Shown: positions 19,148 to 30,376, counted from the stretch's first letter. The stretch: 36,936 nt of DNA from Chara braunii (GCA_003427395.1 BFEA01000065.1:2572817-2609752), one strand, 5' to 3'. The notes: generated from the letters alone by a model not told the origin. Translations and numbers: made by a program.

Positions 19148-19876
19148 CTAGGCCGTCGGCCCCTTCTTCGCCTCGGAGGCACGAGAGGCACGCCTCTTAG
19201 CGAGACTCTCACTGCGCCTGTCCCTCTGCTCCTTCAATCTAGATGCCAGAAGCTTCTGATACTCAGCGGCTTTGGTCTTGACCTTGGCTACTCTCTTCTT
19301 CTTGTCGGCCAAGCGAGCACGTTTCCTCTGGAGCACGACGGGCGTCACTAGCCTCTGGATCTTTGGAGCCTTGTTATGCTTCTTTCTGGTTTTGGACACA
19401 AACGTCCTCCTGTAGGTGTTGACGTACTTGCGGACATCAATTCCCTTTGTCAAGTTGAACAACTTGCGGATGCTTCACAATCACAAGGTTGAGCACCGCC
19501 AAATCCGGACTCGCAATACAACCGCGAACAGACTTGCGCCTCCTCTCTCCATCACGACGGCCATGGCCACGGAAGCACAGAGTCCCTTTGTGCATCAAAA
19601 TTATGACACGGCCAAGAACAAGCACTCCCTGCTTCCTGGGGAAGCCATCCTTGTCACATCCTCCCATAATCTTGAAGAGATATCCTTTAAACTCCTCTCC
19701 AAGGGCGTCGCCATTCACTTTCTGGTTGAGACGCTTGTCGAAAAACGCTCAAGTTTTTGGTCGCCATTCACTTTCTGGTTGAGACCCTTGTCGAAAAACG
19801 CTCACAGTTTTTGGTCGTCATTGATTTCCACCTTCTTTTGGCACCCAGTGGTGGGATTGGCAATGTTGAGCTTCAT
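19148..19876 (-). pseudogene. RPS6 (eS6) retro-pseudogene
   Basis: eS6 is a 40S ribosomal subunit protein. The minus frame starts ATG at 19876 with [15 protein letters not shown] and continues through [26 protein letters not shown] and LNLVIVK. After a deletion of about 25 codons it goes on with [25 protein letters not shown], a basic tail and a TAG at 19148. It is intronless. Lesions: a TGA after DDQKL, a 53-bp tandem duplication (19708-19760 and 19761-19813) and a frameshift at the deletion. No A-tail is visible. It sits directly upstream of truncated pol in the same orientation. Confidence 0.9.
19708..19813. repeat. 53-bp tandem duplication in the RPS6 pseudogene
   Basis: TCGCCATTCACTTTCTGGTT begins both units, at 19708 and 19761. 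Confidence 0.85.
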
Positions 19877-19944
19877 TTTGCTTGCGCCTTTGCCAACCAA
19901 AGAGGACCCGACCGATGCGTGTTCAATACTTGAAGCTGCTAACC

Positions 19945-20780
19945 CGCTACCGCCCTACGCCCAACCTGTCACCCTAGTGATGACCTCTTGGATAAGGTGC
20001 AGGGATGTACCTACTTCAAAAAGATCGATCTGCAGTCTAGGTACCACCCGTTATAATAAGACTCGAGGATCAACACAAAACTGCATTTCAGACCAAGTAC
20101 AATCTATGTGAGTTTGTGGTGATGCCATTTGGGCTCTGTAATGCGCCCTATTCGTTCCAACATACTATGAATAGGATATTTTCATGACTACTTATATAGC
20201 TTTATAGTCGTTCATCTCGACAATATCCTACATAGGACGTCCGAGGACCATGCAAAGCATACTCTAAATAGGATATTTCATGACTATTTAGATAGGTTTA
20301 TAGTCGTCTATCTCGACAATATTCTTAGTTGGACTTTGGGGGAGAATGCAGAGCACTTAGATATTGTCCTAGGACTCCTTAGAAAGCACTAGTATAAGAA
20401 TAATATGAAGAAGAATTTGGGCATACTTGGATCATGAGATATCTGAGGAAGGATTGAGGCCGGAGGATGCGAAGTTGGCCGCCATCTGGGACTGGCCATG
20501 ACATTGTTATGTGATTGAGGTAAGATCGTTATTGGGGATGACCAGGTGTTATAGGCCCTTCGTAAAGAACTACAGCAATATTGTTGCCCCATTGACTGAT
20601 CTAACCCGTCTTAACACATCTTGGGAATGGACTAAGCAGTGTGAGTGGGACTTCAAGCAATTCAAGCCTGCTCTGATGCAGTCCTCAAGAGTGCAGATTA
20701 CGATAAGCCATTTGTCCTTACAACTGACGCCAGTCGATATGGGGTAGGCACAGTTTTACAGCAGATAAAGGGAACAAGCG
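19945..20780 (+). pseudogene. Outer Ty3 element, RT fragment
   Basis: Plus-strand remnants in order: [30 protein letters not shown], two tandem copies of the active-site region reading VHLDN and VYLDN (family YLDD), LRPEDAKLAAIW-like and YRPFVKNYSN. It ends with LTTDASRYGVGTVLQQ, the start of RNase H. Many stops and shifts show age. The 5' half (LTR, gag, protease, start of RT) is missing. Confidence 0.75.
20161..20345. repeat. About 105-bp tandem duplication over the RT active site
   Basis: AATAGGATATTT...CATGACTA, then TTATAGTCGT...CATCTCGACAATAT, occurs twice, from about 20170 and about 20270. Confidence 0.7.
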
Positions 20781-20900
20781 GATCCCCAACACCCCCGCGG
20801 CAGGGCAATGAGAACGAATCTTTCGATAGACTGGATGTGTAGAGCAGTGGAGCGAGGCCCAAGACACCTGGCGATTTTATTTTACTTTTTTCGTTGTTGC

Positions 20901-20933
20901 ATCGCTCCAATTTTAACGGACATCCAAAAGGAC
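20901..20933 (-). pseudogene. U6 snRNA 5' fragment
   Basis: On the minus strand it reads GTCC, TTTTGG, ATGTCCGTTAAAATTGGAGC, GAT, matching U6 positions 1 to about 33. The rest is absent. Confidence 0.6.
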
Positions 20934-21282
20934 GGGATGACCTGCCATAGGTAATTCAGAAGTGCCATACTTTACTTGTCTGCTTCATCTACTTCTTGTG
21001 GGGTTTGAACTCAAGTTTGTAGCAAAGCATTCAGAGACTCGCTGCACGGCTCTCCACATGCAGAAAAGACAAAAAATATGCTGGTGTATCTTTCCATGTT
21101 CTAGCGGAAGATTCGTTCTTAGTGGAGGGAGGCCCTCGGGGAAACGACCAAAAAAAGAAAAAGCTGCATCAAACCCGAGTTGCTATGTACTTGTATTTGT
21201 ACATCTGGAAAGTGGGAAAAGATACACGTGCTGCTTTCGGGGGAAGACTGGGAAAAGAAACGTATGTTGCTTTCGGGAAAAG

Positions 21283-21333
21283 ACTGGCATTCCTCCTGTG
21301 CAAGGACGACACATGTAACTCACGAAATGGCCC
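21283..21333 (+). pseudogene. Very diverged U6 snRNA 3' part
   Basis: GACTGGCATTCCTCCTGTGC, then AAGGACGACACATGTAACTC, then ACGAAATGGCCC aligns to the U6 segment from GATTAGCAT to GAAATGGTCC, followed by A-rich sequence. Identity is roughly seventy percent by eye. Confidence 0.5.
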
Positions 21334-21737
21334 CAAAAAGAAAAAAAGCAAAAATGAAAACAACAAACCAAAACAAAAAAACAAAATTGAAACGAATCTG
21401 TGCAAAACCGACAAACCAAAACCGAATCACTCTACGAATCACTCTACACATCTGCCCTAACTCAACGCCTGGCATGTATCTTGCCCCATTTCGCCTCCAG
21501 ATTCACTGTGGTCGCCAATATTTCGTGAGCTGGAAAGCGAGGTCCATCAGACCACATAGCAGATGCTATGTACTTGTATTCGAACATGTTCGAACACAGT
21601 CGACCCCACCCCTTTTTCGCCCTGCCCGTAGGCCCGCCGTTTTGACCCTAATGGTTGTTTTCCCAACACTGGAAGCGGTGTCTCCCATGGGATGATCATG
21701 TGAAACCCGCTAGCTCCTTTAATAAGAGTACTGGAGA

Positions 21738-21934
21738 AGAAGTTCAGGCCTCTTGAGTACATGCCCAAGAAGATGCCAACTCAACATATGCACAAGAATT
21801 GTATGCACTCTACATGGCGTTGAAACATTGGAAGCACTATGTCCACGGTAGATTTTCAAATTTTGGTCTGACAATGGGACATTCCAATGGATCAGAGGCA
21901 GCCCACACTGTCTGATGCTCTTAAGACATGGATG
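21738..21934 (+). pseudogene. Outer Ty3 element, RNase H fragment
   Basis: It reads FRPLEYM, then STYAQELYALYMALKHWKHY and VHGRF, then FQWIRG, and stops at ACATGGATG where the inner element begins. It continues at 31615 with MPIIDMYDFTLKHVKGQF. Confidence 0.75.
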
Positions 21935-23167
21935 TGCAATGACTTGCTGATTTCTGGTCGCCTGTAGCCTCTCTCTTGTCGAGGCTGTACCAATTGTAGG
22001 TCAGATTCGTAATTTTGTTTGGCTGAGGGCTAACCGAAAGACCTGCCTATATGAAAATCCGGTAGGGACATAACTGCAATTTGTGAAAATATAGACCCGT
22101 TCAAACTGGAATTCTTACAGCTACCCTAACTGCAAATAGCAGGTCCGAGCTACCCGTAGGACAGACAGGCCCTAAGGGCCTAAGTTGGTAGACGGTCCTA
22201 TAGCCTACAGTCGGGTGGGGAGAGGCCCTAGAGGCCGAAACAGAAAACGGTACCGGTCGGTCAGTCAGTACGGTCTAGGTCGAGTCTAGGCCAGTTTAGA
22301 CGACAGATAGGACGGGCATATCGGTTCAGGGCTTTTGGCGGTTTGTGGCGAGTACATCGATGCTGCGCAACGCGTGACCTGGAAGTGGTAACGGCTCAGC
22401 GTTGAGGGAGACAGACATAGCCAGACCTTCGGATCGCCGGCCATAGCTGGGACCTGCGCTGTACTTTGTCAGCACGTGAGGCTGTACAGAGGTCTGGGCT
22501 ATTCGAGGTTTGCTGGAGGCGAGAGAAGTTGGTGCCCTGCTGGACCCTCCTCCGGAGTAGGGTTACAGGGTAGTGGCGCTGCAGCCATAGCTGCAGCTTC
22601 TTCCTCAGAGGTCATCTTGTCAGGAGTGGTGGCGCAGCTGCAGACTTCCACCCGAGAAGTCTCCCGACACTTCGTCATCATCGGATACTGTGGCGCTGGT
22701 CTTCTTCTTCATCCTCTGAGTGGCGCTTGGCCTCAGAGGCCTGTTACAGGGTGGCGCTTCCCTCTGGAGGCTGTATCTGGGTGGCGCTGGATGTTTCAAG
22801 GACTCAGGGTTGGGGAGTGAAGCGCTGCTCATTTCTGAGCAGCGCATCATAATTCTGAAGTTATTCTGACAATTGACTCTTACTTTAATAAACAGTGTTG
22901 ATACTGGGTTCAGACTATCATCGATCCATTGTTTCTTGGATATGATCTACTCAGCTTTCCTTTATGACTGGCTGTGAGGATTGAGTGGAGTGAATTGCAC
23001 TTTCAGTGTACCCTGTCATATCGCATGGTCAAGTCTTCCGCTGTGTTTATCTCTCCCTGTGTGGTGTGATACTCCTATCCTCTCCCCTTCCTTCTGTGTA
23101 TGTATGGGCATACCTGGGAGTCTATGTGAGTGAGTGTTGCTCACAACAGACAACTAGAATCATAACA
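21935..23167 (+). mobile_element. 5' LTR of the inner Ty3 element
   Basis: 1233 bp, TG...CA. It contains GGTGGCGC-type repeats, a CTTCTTCTTCATCC tract near 22700 and an AATAAA-like TTAATAAACAG near 22885, and ends CTAGAATCATAACA. The frames across it (for example 22476-22820) are not genes. Confidence 0.92.
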
Positions 23168-23169
23168 AT

Positions 23170-23182
23170 TGGTATCAGAGTG
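23170..23182 (+). other. Primer-binding site, initiator tRNA-Met
   Basis: TGGTATCAGAGTG lies two bases after the LTR. It matches the usual TGGTATCAGAGC at eleven of twelve positions and would pair with the 3' end of initiator tRNA-Met to prime minus-strand synthesis. Confidence 0.9.
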
Positions 23183-24661
23183 ATTGGATCCAGACTCTGG
23201 AGCGATTGATGAGTTGGAGCAATCACCATCATCTGGCGAGATATTGGAGTTGAGTTGCATGGCGCTTCATCATCTTCAGGGTTGTTCTCAGTAAAGGTGG
23301 TGGTGGTGAGTGTGTGGCGAGAAGAATTGGACAGAGGGTGATACACTCCTGCTTAGGGTTATGCAGGAGTGAGTGGCGATTGGTGCTCAGAGGCCTTGAA
23401 GGCTCTGAGGAGGATACTTTTAGCCTGGCGACTCATCTGGATACTGGCGATTGGGGAGGAAGTGACCCAGGGTGCTACGATTTTGGAAAAGGGTCAAGAT
23501 CCCCAATTTCCAAGCAGCGCAATACAGGTGATGTGGCGCAGCACTAGGTTAGTCAATTATCAGCACCTGGGAGTCCAAATTCGATGAATCTGTCAGTTGA
23601 GGGTGAAGCGCCTCAGGGTAATCTGCTGGATCACCAAGTTTCAAAAGGTTTAGTACATGGGAACACTGGGATTGATCAAGGAATGAAGTTGCCGCGATAG
23701 GGTTGATCAATCAGCCATAGCCCAAGTTTCACTCGTCCTTTCATAGTTGACCCTGAAGTAAGTGTGTTCCTTACACTACCCTGTGTGGCGATTCTGGGTC
23801 TATTTTTAGAATAGCGAATTATGGTCTGTCAGTGAGTTTACATTTGAAAATTGAAAGTCAGACTGTGGGACCGCCATAGCCAATTTCCCCTACCTATCTT
23901 TTTTGACTTCTACTAACCCTGTTTGACCTCCTTTTTTACTCAAATTTCATCTGTGACTGCTTTACAGTACTGCGATTCATACTATGAATTGATGCGTTCA
24001 GGGTCATGTTGTCAATGATAATGAAAATTTGAATTATGTGTCGACAGCGCTGAAGCTTGGCTAGACTAGGGTCACTCATAACTTCAATTCTGTCCGTCGA
24101 AATTCAATTTTGTCAGTCCCTAGTAAATCGCAATTCAGTATATAGTGTTTGTCTGAAATCGCACATCCAGATTTGATGTTCTGAGTAAGTTACAGTGAAA
24201 ACTTTAATCCGCCATACCCTGCGTATGGCATACAGGGTCAATCAGTGGTGAAGTCAATAGGGTAAGTCCAAAAATAGGGTACCATGTAAATCACTACATC
24301 TTGGTCATCAGTAGTCTACGGTCAGTCACTAATTAGTCACTCTGTCTAATTACTAATAAAGATTAATCAGTCCAAGACTGCATCCTGAAGGTTATAGATG
24401 CAGGATTTGGCATTGGTGGATGCAATTGTTGGTTCAAGGCAGTGATGGGAAAATCGTGAAATGGATTTTTGTTTACTCTAAATTGACCCTCACCCTCAAG
24501 TGGTCTGCAAAGACTGAGCATTCACTTGCTCAGACTAACCCACTTTCTCTCTCCAGTCAGGTAGCAGCAATTGAGTGAGTACTATAAAGAAAACTCAATT
24601 ATTGCTACCTCCTGTTTATCTCCTGTTTATTTGATTTTTTTTTTTTATATGAATTGTGGTG
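23183..24661 (+). other. Long untranslated leader of the inner element
   Basis: About 1.5 kb between the primer site and gag without a credible frame. It is AT-rich towards the 3' end, with a T-run just before the gag start. Confidence 0.6.
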
Positions 24662-26704
24662 ATGGCAGAGGCTGAGAAGGGAGAGGCTTCTGAGGTAAAG
24701 CCTCAAATTCTGCTTGACCCGTTAGAGCCCGAACTGCTGGCCCAGGAGGAGAAACTTCGCCAGCAGGTCGGGAGTTGAGGCTCTAAAGGCTGAGCTTAAG
24801 AGGAAAGAAGAGGCTAATCAAAAGGAAGCCAGGAGAAAACTCCTCATTGCAGATGTTGGAAAGATCAGAGTTAGTGGACGTGCCAGTCAATACAATAAGG
24901 ACATAGTTGAGTTCGTCTTGTTCCAGGATGATATTCACCGTTTTTATTTTACTAATTGGGACGAGAGGATAACCACCCTGGAGAGCAGTCACTCAACTTT
25001 TTCCAAAAAGTTGGATGACATCTCCTCCAAACCGGATCAGATCTTTACTTATTTAAAAATCCCAACCACTCTGCTCCTTCCTCCATCTCCTGGACCTTCT
25101 TAAAGGAAACCTTTATCAACCCCCCAATCCAGACATACATCTCCTCCTTCTACACCAAAGTCAACAGCCACCTCACACCCCTCAGCTCCTTTTGACATGC
25201 AGCGGCCCAAGCTGACTCCTCCACCTATGTTCTCTGGTGAGGACCCTAAGGTGGATGTTGCAAATTGGGTAACTGCACAGCAAATCTACCTGAGTGGGTT
25301 CAAGTGTGAAGAGGATGTGAAGGTGAGTGTCATCCTTGCTCGCTTGGAGAGGACTGCACTGAAATGGTGCACCTCTACCTTTGGCAAGCAAGGCATGGAA
25401 ATGTCTGATTGGGCGCAGAGGCAGGGGGTGGCTGGTTTTCTGCAGGCATTGCAAGACCAGTTTGCAGACAAGGAGCAGACCAGGATTGGCCAAAGCCTGT
25501 TAACATTCGTGATGTCCGGTTTTTCTTGGGTCTTGCATCCTATTATAGGAAGTTCATCAAGAACTTCTCCATTGCAGCTCCCCTAACNNNNNNNNNNNNN
25601 NNNNNNNNNNNNNNNNNNNNNNNNNNNNNNNNNNNNNNNNNNNNNNNNNNNNNNNNNNNNNNNNNNNNNNNNNNNNNNNNNNNNNNNNNNNNNNNNNNNN
25701 NNNNNNNNNNNNNNNNNNNNNNNNNNNNNNNNNNNNNNNNNNNNNNNNNNNNNNNNNNNNNNNNNNNNNNNNNNNNNNNNNNNNNNNNNNNNNNNNNNNN
25801 NNNNNNNNNNNNNNNNNNNNNNNNNNNNNNNNNNNNNNNNNNNNNNNNNNNNNNNNNNNNNNNNNNNNNNNNNNNNNNNNNNNNNNNNNNNNNNNNNNNN
25901 NNNNNNNNNNNNNNNNNNNNNNTTAGATCACTCCACCCTGCAGTGGATGAAGTCCTAGGGAGAGCTAAATGACAAACTTGCTCGCTATATCCAGTTCATT
26001 GACATGTTTGACTTTGATAGCTCCTTGTCCAAACTCTATTCTACTTTGGAAAGTCTGACATCGACTCCAGGCTTAGAGATGAGTGAGCAGGATCGGCTCA
26101 TTCATTTCTTGCGTGCAGCGCCTGAGCAATACCAGCTTGCATTGTTCTCTCAGGGCCACAAGGATTGGCGGTACTTTGGCAGAGCACCCCTGGACTTGGA
26201 GTTTAAACTCCATGTCCAGGAAGCACCTTCTGACGGAAGGAAGGGAACCTCCTCAAAGGGGCGAAGAAGGAGGAAGGGCGCCCTTTTTGCTGTTGCAGCT
26301 TCTAGTTCAGATAGTGATGCAGCATCCCAGGGTGGGACTCCTCCACCTAAGACTGCCTTATCATCTACAGCAGATTCTACTGTTCTTGGCCTGGCTGATG
26401 CTATAATGGGTCTGGCAAAGGGCAAGGCCCCAACCCAAAAAGCACCAACCAGCAGCAAGGGGAAAGGTAACGGGCGTGCCTCTTCCCCTGGAGCCCAGAG
26501 GGTGCCTTTACCACGTGATGTCCGATGGCCAGCTGATCCCCTTGATCCTTCCACCTTCCCATGGCATCCGCTCAGGATCCAGGAGGGGGTTTGGAGGAAG
26601 AGAAAGGACAAGGGTGTCTGCCTGAGGTGCGAGGGGGACCACTTCTTGAAGGATTGTCCCAACATGCCTCGCACGTCCACAGGCGGCTCTAGTTTAAAAA
26701 ACTA
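24662..26704 (+). pseudogene. gag of the inner Ty3 element
   Basis: Gag forms the virus-like particle. The likely start is ATG at 24662 (MAEAEKGEASEVKPQ). A one-base shift near 24770 is followed by a coiled-coil-like ALKAELKRKEEANQKEARRK, a TAA at 25101, then the capsid-type region (MFSGEDPKVDVANWV, ALKWCTSTFGKQG). The C-terminal part has LIHFLRAAPEQYQ, a basic low-complexity segment and a zinc knuckle CLRCEGDHFLKDC (spacing C-x2-C-x3-H-x4-C, one shorter than the usual x4). A copied pol block with an N gap replaces part of the capsid region (25490-26018). Confidence 0.85.
25490..26018 (+). other. Copy of own pol inside gag, with N gap
   Basis: Bases 25490-25587 match 28222-28319 (RT) and 25923-26018 match 28651-28746 (RNase H), including the TAG at 28684. 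Between them are 335 N (25588-25922), where the intact copy has 331 bases. Gag sequence resumes abruptly afterwards. This is either an assembly error caused by the repeat or a real internal template switch. Confidence 0.9.
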
Positions 26705-26716
26705 GAGCAGAGAGAG

Positions 26717-27240
26717 GTGGAAGCAGCAGCTCCTTCCACCAGTGATGATTCACTTTCTGATAAAGGTGAAACTTCACATTCTCTTGCTAGTTTTTCCCTT
26801 GGAGTTGCATCTACAAGGTCCTTTACTTTTGAGGACTCTGAGCTGGATGAGACGTGGGAGGAGGAGGATTATCAGTGCCTTGCTGATTTTTTCATGTCCT
26901 TGCAGGAAAAGAAAAAGCACAAGTTCGAACTCATTCTACTTCGACCCTCTATCATGGGAGCCAAGATCAAAGGGCTCTTCGATTGTGGGGCTACTTGCAA
27001 CTTCATATCTCCCAAGGCAATCAGCAAGCTGCACTTGGATCAGAGACTTGTAAAATTTCGACAGCCTATAGAGGTTCGCATTGGAGACTCTTTCACAGTC
27101 AGGATCACTACTGTTGTCAAAGTCCTACCTGTAACCTTTGCTAAGTAGGGAGAAATCAGGCATCGCCTGAACTTATGTGTTTCCGAATGTCCCCTTTGAC
27201 CTTGTGTTCTCTATGCAGTGGCTTGGAGCCACCAATACCA
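26717..27240 (+). pseudogene. Aspartic protease region of the inner element
   Basis: Retroviral-type protease cleaves the polyprotein. The frame from 26717 has an acidic spacer, then KGLFDCGATCNFISPKAISK, the active-site Asp in a D-C-G-A-T context, and a GDSFTVR segment. A TAG at 27146 and a one-base insertion in a CCCC run near 27192 separate it from the FSMQWLG / TIDWQ segment that leads into RT. Confidence 0.8.
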
Positions 27241-30200
27241 CGATCGACTGGCAGATCCCTAGGGTTGAGCTACCTTGACCGACATGGGGTCTATCGCCCT
27301 TGTTTGCTCGCAGATGAGTACCATCCCACCAACAGTTGTTATTTCATGAGTGCTCTCAGGTTTATGCGACTTTCGCGCCAAACTGGCCACACTCGTCTGT
27401 TCGTGGCTTACGTCAAACAGACTAATGTGGAGACTCCTCCTTGTCCCTCTCAAATTTAGCAGGTTGTTGACCGATTCTCAGATCTTATGGAGGAGCCTAC
27501 TGGACTTGTCCATAGGCAGACCAAACATAAGATTGAGATCCTATCTGGTTCGGTCCCTCCTAAGGGCCGAGTCTACATAATGTCACCTGTCGAACTTGAT
27601 GAGCTCAGGAAACAGTTGGAGACCCTGACCAGCAAGGGTTGGATCAGGCCCAGCACATCTGAGTTTGGGGCACCAGTAGTCTTTGTTCCAAAGGGGAATA
27701 GTGAGTTCAGGATGTGCGTGGACTATAGAGGTCTCAACAAAATCACGAGAAAGTCTATAGAGCCTCTTCCTCGCATTGATGATCTGTTGGACATGCTGCA
27801 AGGGTGTACCATTTTTAGCAAGATCGACCTCAAATCTGGGTATCACTAGATTGAGATAGTTGAAGGCGATGTCCACAAGACAACCTTCAAGACCAGGTAT
27901 GGCACTTATGAGTACCTGGTCATGCCCTTCGGTCTCTGCAATGCCCCGGGCACATTCCAGACAGAGATGCATCGCATACTCGGGCCTTACCTGGACAAGT
28001 TCAAAGTTGTCTACTTGGATGATATCCTAATATTCAATCACTCTGTCCAAAAGCATGTGCAACATCTGGCTCTGGTCCTCCAGGCCTTACGTGATAACCA
28101 GTATAAGATTAACAGGGAGAAATCCTCTTTTGGAGTTCCCTCTGTAATCTATCTGGGACATGTCATTTCTTGAGAGGGGTTGGCTCCTGAGGCAACGAAA
28201 GTTGCTGCTGTTCAGGACTGGCCGAAGCCTGTTAACATTCGTGATGTCCGGTTTTTCTTGGGTCTTGCATCCTATTATAGGAAGTTCATCAAGAACTTCT
28301 CCATTGCAGCTCCCCTAACTGACCTCACAAAGAAAGACACTTCCTTTCTTTGAACATCGAAGTGTCAGGAGGCATTTACACGTCTCAAGGAGGCTTTAAT
28401 TCGTGCCCCTGTTTTTAAGCTACCGGACCCTACTTTGCCTTTTGTGCTTACCACTGATGCTAGTCAGTCTGGTGTAGGGGCGGTATTTCAACAGGATGAT
28501 GGGAACGGTCTGCATCCTGTCAAGTACATGAGCAAGAAGATCAAAACAAAGAAGTTGCAGGACTCTACCTATGAGAAAGAGTTTTATGCTTTTGTGTCAG
28601 CGCTCAAGCATTGGAAGCACTTCCTCCTGGGCAGGCACTTCAAGATCTTCTTAGATCACTCCACCCTGCAGTGGATGAAGTCCTAGGGAGAGCTAAATGA
28701 CAAACTTGCTCGCTATATCCAGTTCATTGACATGTTTGACTTTGAACTGAGACACAAGAAGGGCTGCTACAATCGAGTAGCAAACGCCCTTTCTCGTAGG
28801 CCTGACGTCCTCTTTCTGATCTCCTTCACTCATTCATTTGGAGATAAGACTCGTCAGACCACTGCCCGTTTGCTGCCCCAGGATGCGATATTTGGGCCTA
28901 TAGTGAGGAATTTCCAAGATGATCCTGCATTTAAACCAGGATATACTCTGGTTTCAGATCTTCTGTACACATGTAGTAGAGGTGAGGAACGCATGTGCAT
29001 CCCCCAGGACCGCAAGCTAAGAACACTTCTGATGTCAGAGTGTTGTGATGCTCGTGGTCACTTTGGAGCCCTCAAATCGTATGCAGCCCTATCGCAGCGC
29101 TTCTTGTGGAAGGAGATAAGGAGTGACATGCTACACCATGTGGAAACCTGTGAGTTATGCCAAAGGAATAAGGTGGTACACCGACCTCCCCTTGGCCTAC
29201 TCAAACCACTACCTATCCCTGATGCTCCTGCACAATAAGTGTCCATTGATTTTACTGACTTGGGTAGGACCACTCCTCGTGGGATGCGTCAGGTCATGGT
29301 ATGTGTGGATCGGTTCTCCAAATATACACAGTTCATCCCCTTACCAGTTGAGGCTCGCGTTCCAGCCGTTCAGGCGGCATTTGCTGACAGGTGGGTTACA
29401 CATCATGGACCACCCACCTCCATAGTCAGTGATCGAGATCCCAAGTTTTGCAACAATGAATGTCAATCCTACTGCAGGGATTACCTTCATTCTCGCCTGG
29501 ATATGATATCTGGTCGTCATCATGAAGCCAATGGTCAGGCTGAAGTGATGAACCAGATTTTGTTTCTGCTGCTGCGTCCTGTGATCAGTCCAGACCAGCA
29601 GGACTGGGATCTCCATTTGCGTCGTGCACAGCTTGTGTATAACGCTTTTGTACACTCCTCTACAGGGTTCACACCCTACCGGTTGCACCGGCGTCGTGAG
29701 CCACGGCAGCTTCTCGATGACATCATCAATAAGGATACCCCTACGTTGACACCTGGAACTGCAGAGTTCACCAACCGTTACCGTGTGGACATAGAGCGCG
29801 CCCGTGCTAATCTGCTGAAAGCCCAAAAGGCTATGATTCAGCAGGCTAATAAGCACAAACGTCCCTCGACCATTCGCACAGGTGACTAGGTGTGGGTACT
29901 CAGTTCTAAGTTGTCACGAGGGGAGGATATTTCACCTAAGTTGCTGCCACGATACATGGGTCCATGGCAGGTCTTAGATACAGTGGGAGCTAATCTGTTT
30001 GGACCATCTTATACAGTGGATGTCCCTCTACATCTACAAACCTACCCTGTCTTTCATGCATCTAAGTTGTTACCCTTCACATCAATTGATGCATTTCCAA
30101 ACACGCCTCCTCAGTTTGGCCATCCGATCCCTGGCAAGGGATATGACGTGGAGTCCATTGAGGATGAGTCAGGTACAGGGCCAAATAAGGAATACCTTGT

Positions 30201-30300
30201 GAAGTTCTGTTACCAACCGCACACTGAAGACCGCTTGTTTACTCGCAAGGAGCTCCTAAAAACAGCAAAGTCTGTTGTCCTCAGATATGAGGCAGCATAG
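27241..30300 (+). pseudogene. pol (RT, RNase H, integrase) of the inner element
   Basis: One frame runs about 3 kb with no visible indel but seven stops (27457, 27847, 28171, 28351, 28684, 29236, 29887) before its end at 30298. [41 protein letters not shown] and YLDD at about 28011. RNase H: TTDASQSG, YEKEFYA, LDHSTLQWM. Integrase: zinc module (the first His reads Cys, ECCDARGHFG; then CELCQRNK), SIDFTD, VSDRDPKF, HHEANGQAE (DDE). The tail has YPVFHASKLLP and a chromodomain-like EYLVKF...LFTRKELLKTA. It makes cDNA and integrates it; here it is dead. Confidence 0.9.
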
Positions 30301-30360
30301 AAGGGAGAACCCCTTCGACGTTCTGCACGCCTACGCCCTTAGCTCGGAGGTCCTCGCTCT

Positions 30361-30374
30361 GGGTGAGGGGTAGG
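30361..30374 (+). other. Polypurine tract of the inner element
   Basis: GGGTGAGGGGTAGG lies two bases before the 3' LTR start at 30377, the expected plus-strand primer position. Confidence 0.8.
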
Positions 30375-30376
30375 TC

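Larger units (their letters stand above)
20781..21737. mobile_element. Insertion in outer RNase H holding U6-like pieces
   Basis: The RNase H frame stops after TVLQQ near 20775 and resumes at FRPLEYM near 21738, so about 950 bp were added. Inside are a minus-strand U6 5' piece (20901-20933), a diverged plus-strand U6 3' piece (21283-21333) and A-rich sequence at 21334-21400. TGCTATGTACTTGTATT occurs twice (about 21180 and 21565). Ends and target duplication are not clear. Confidence 0.45.

Noticed and set aside
20161-20345. CRISPR-like or regulatory direct repeats
   Set aside because: It is a simple tandem duplication of RT coding sequence; nothing in the window is a CRISPR array.
21122-21695. 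Open frames of 112-171 codons
   Set aside because: They cross A-rich sequence and a U6-derived piece inside an insertion; no domain and no conserved start.
27457-29889. Recoded stop codons (readthrough) in pol
   Set aside because: All three stop types occur, relatives have sense codons there, and the element has other lesions; decay explains it better.
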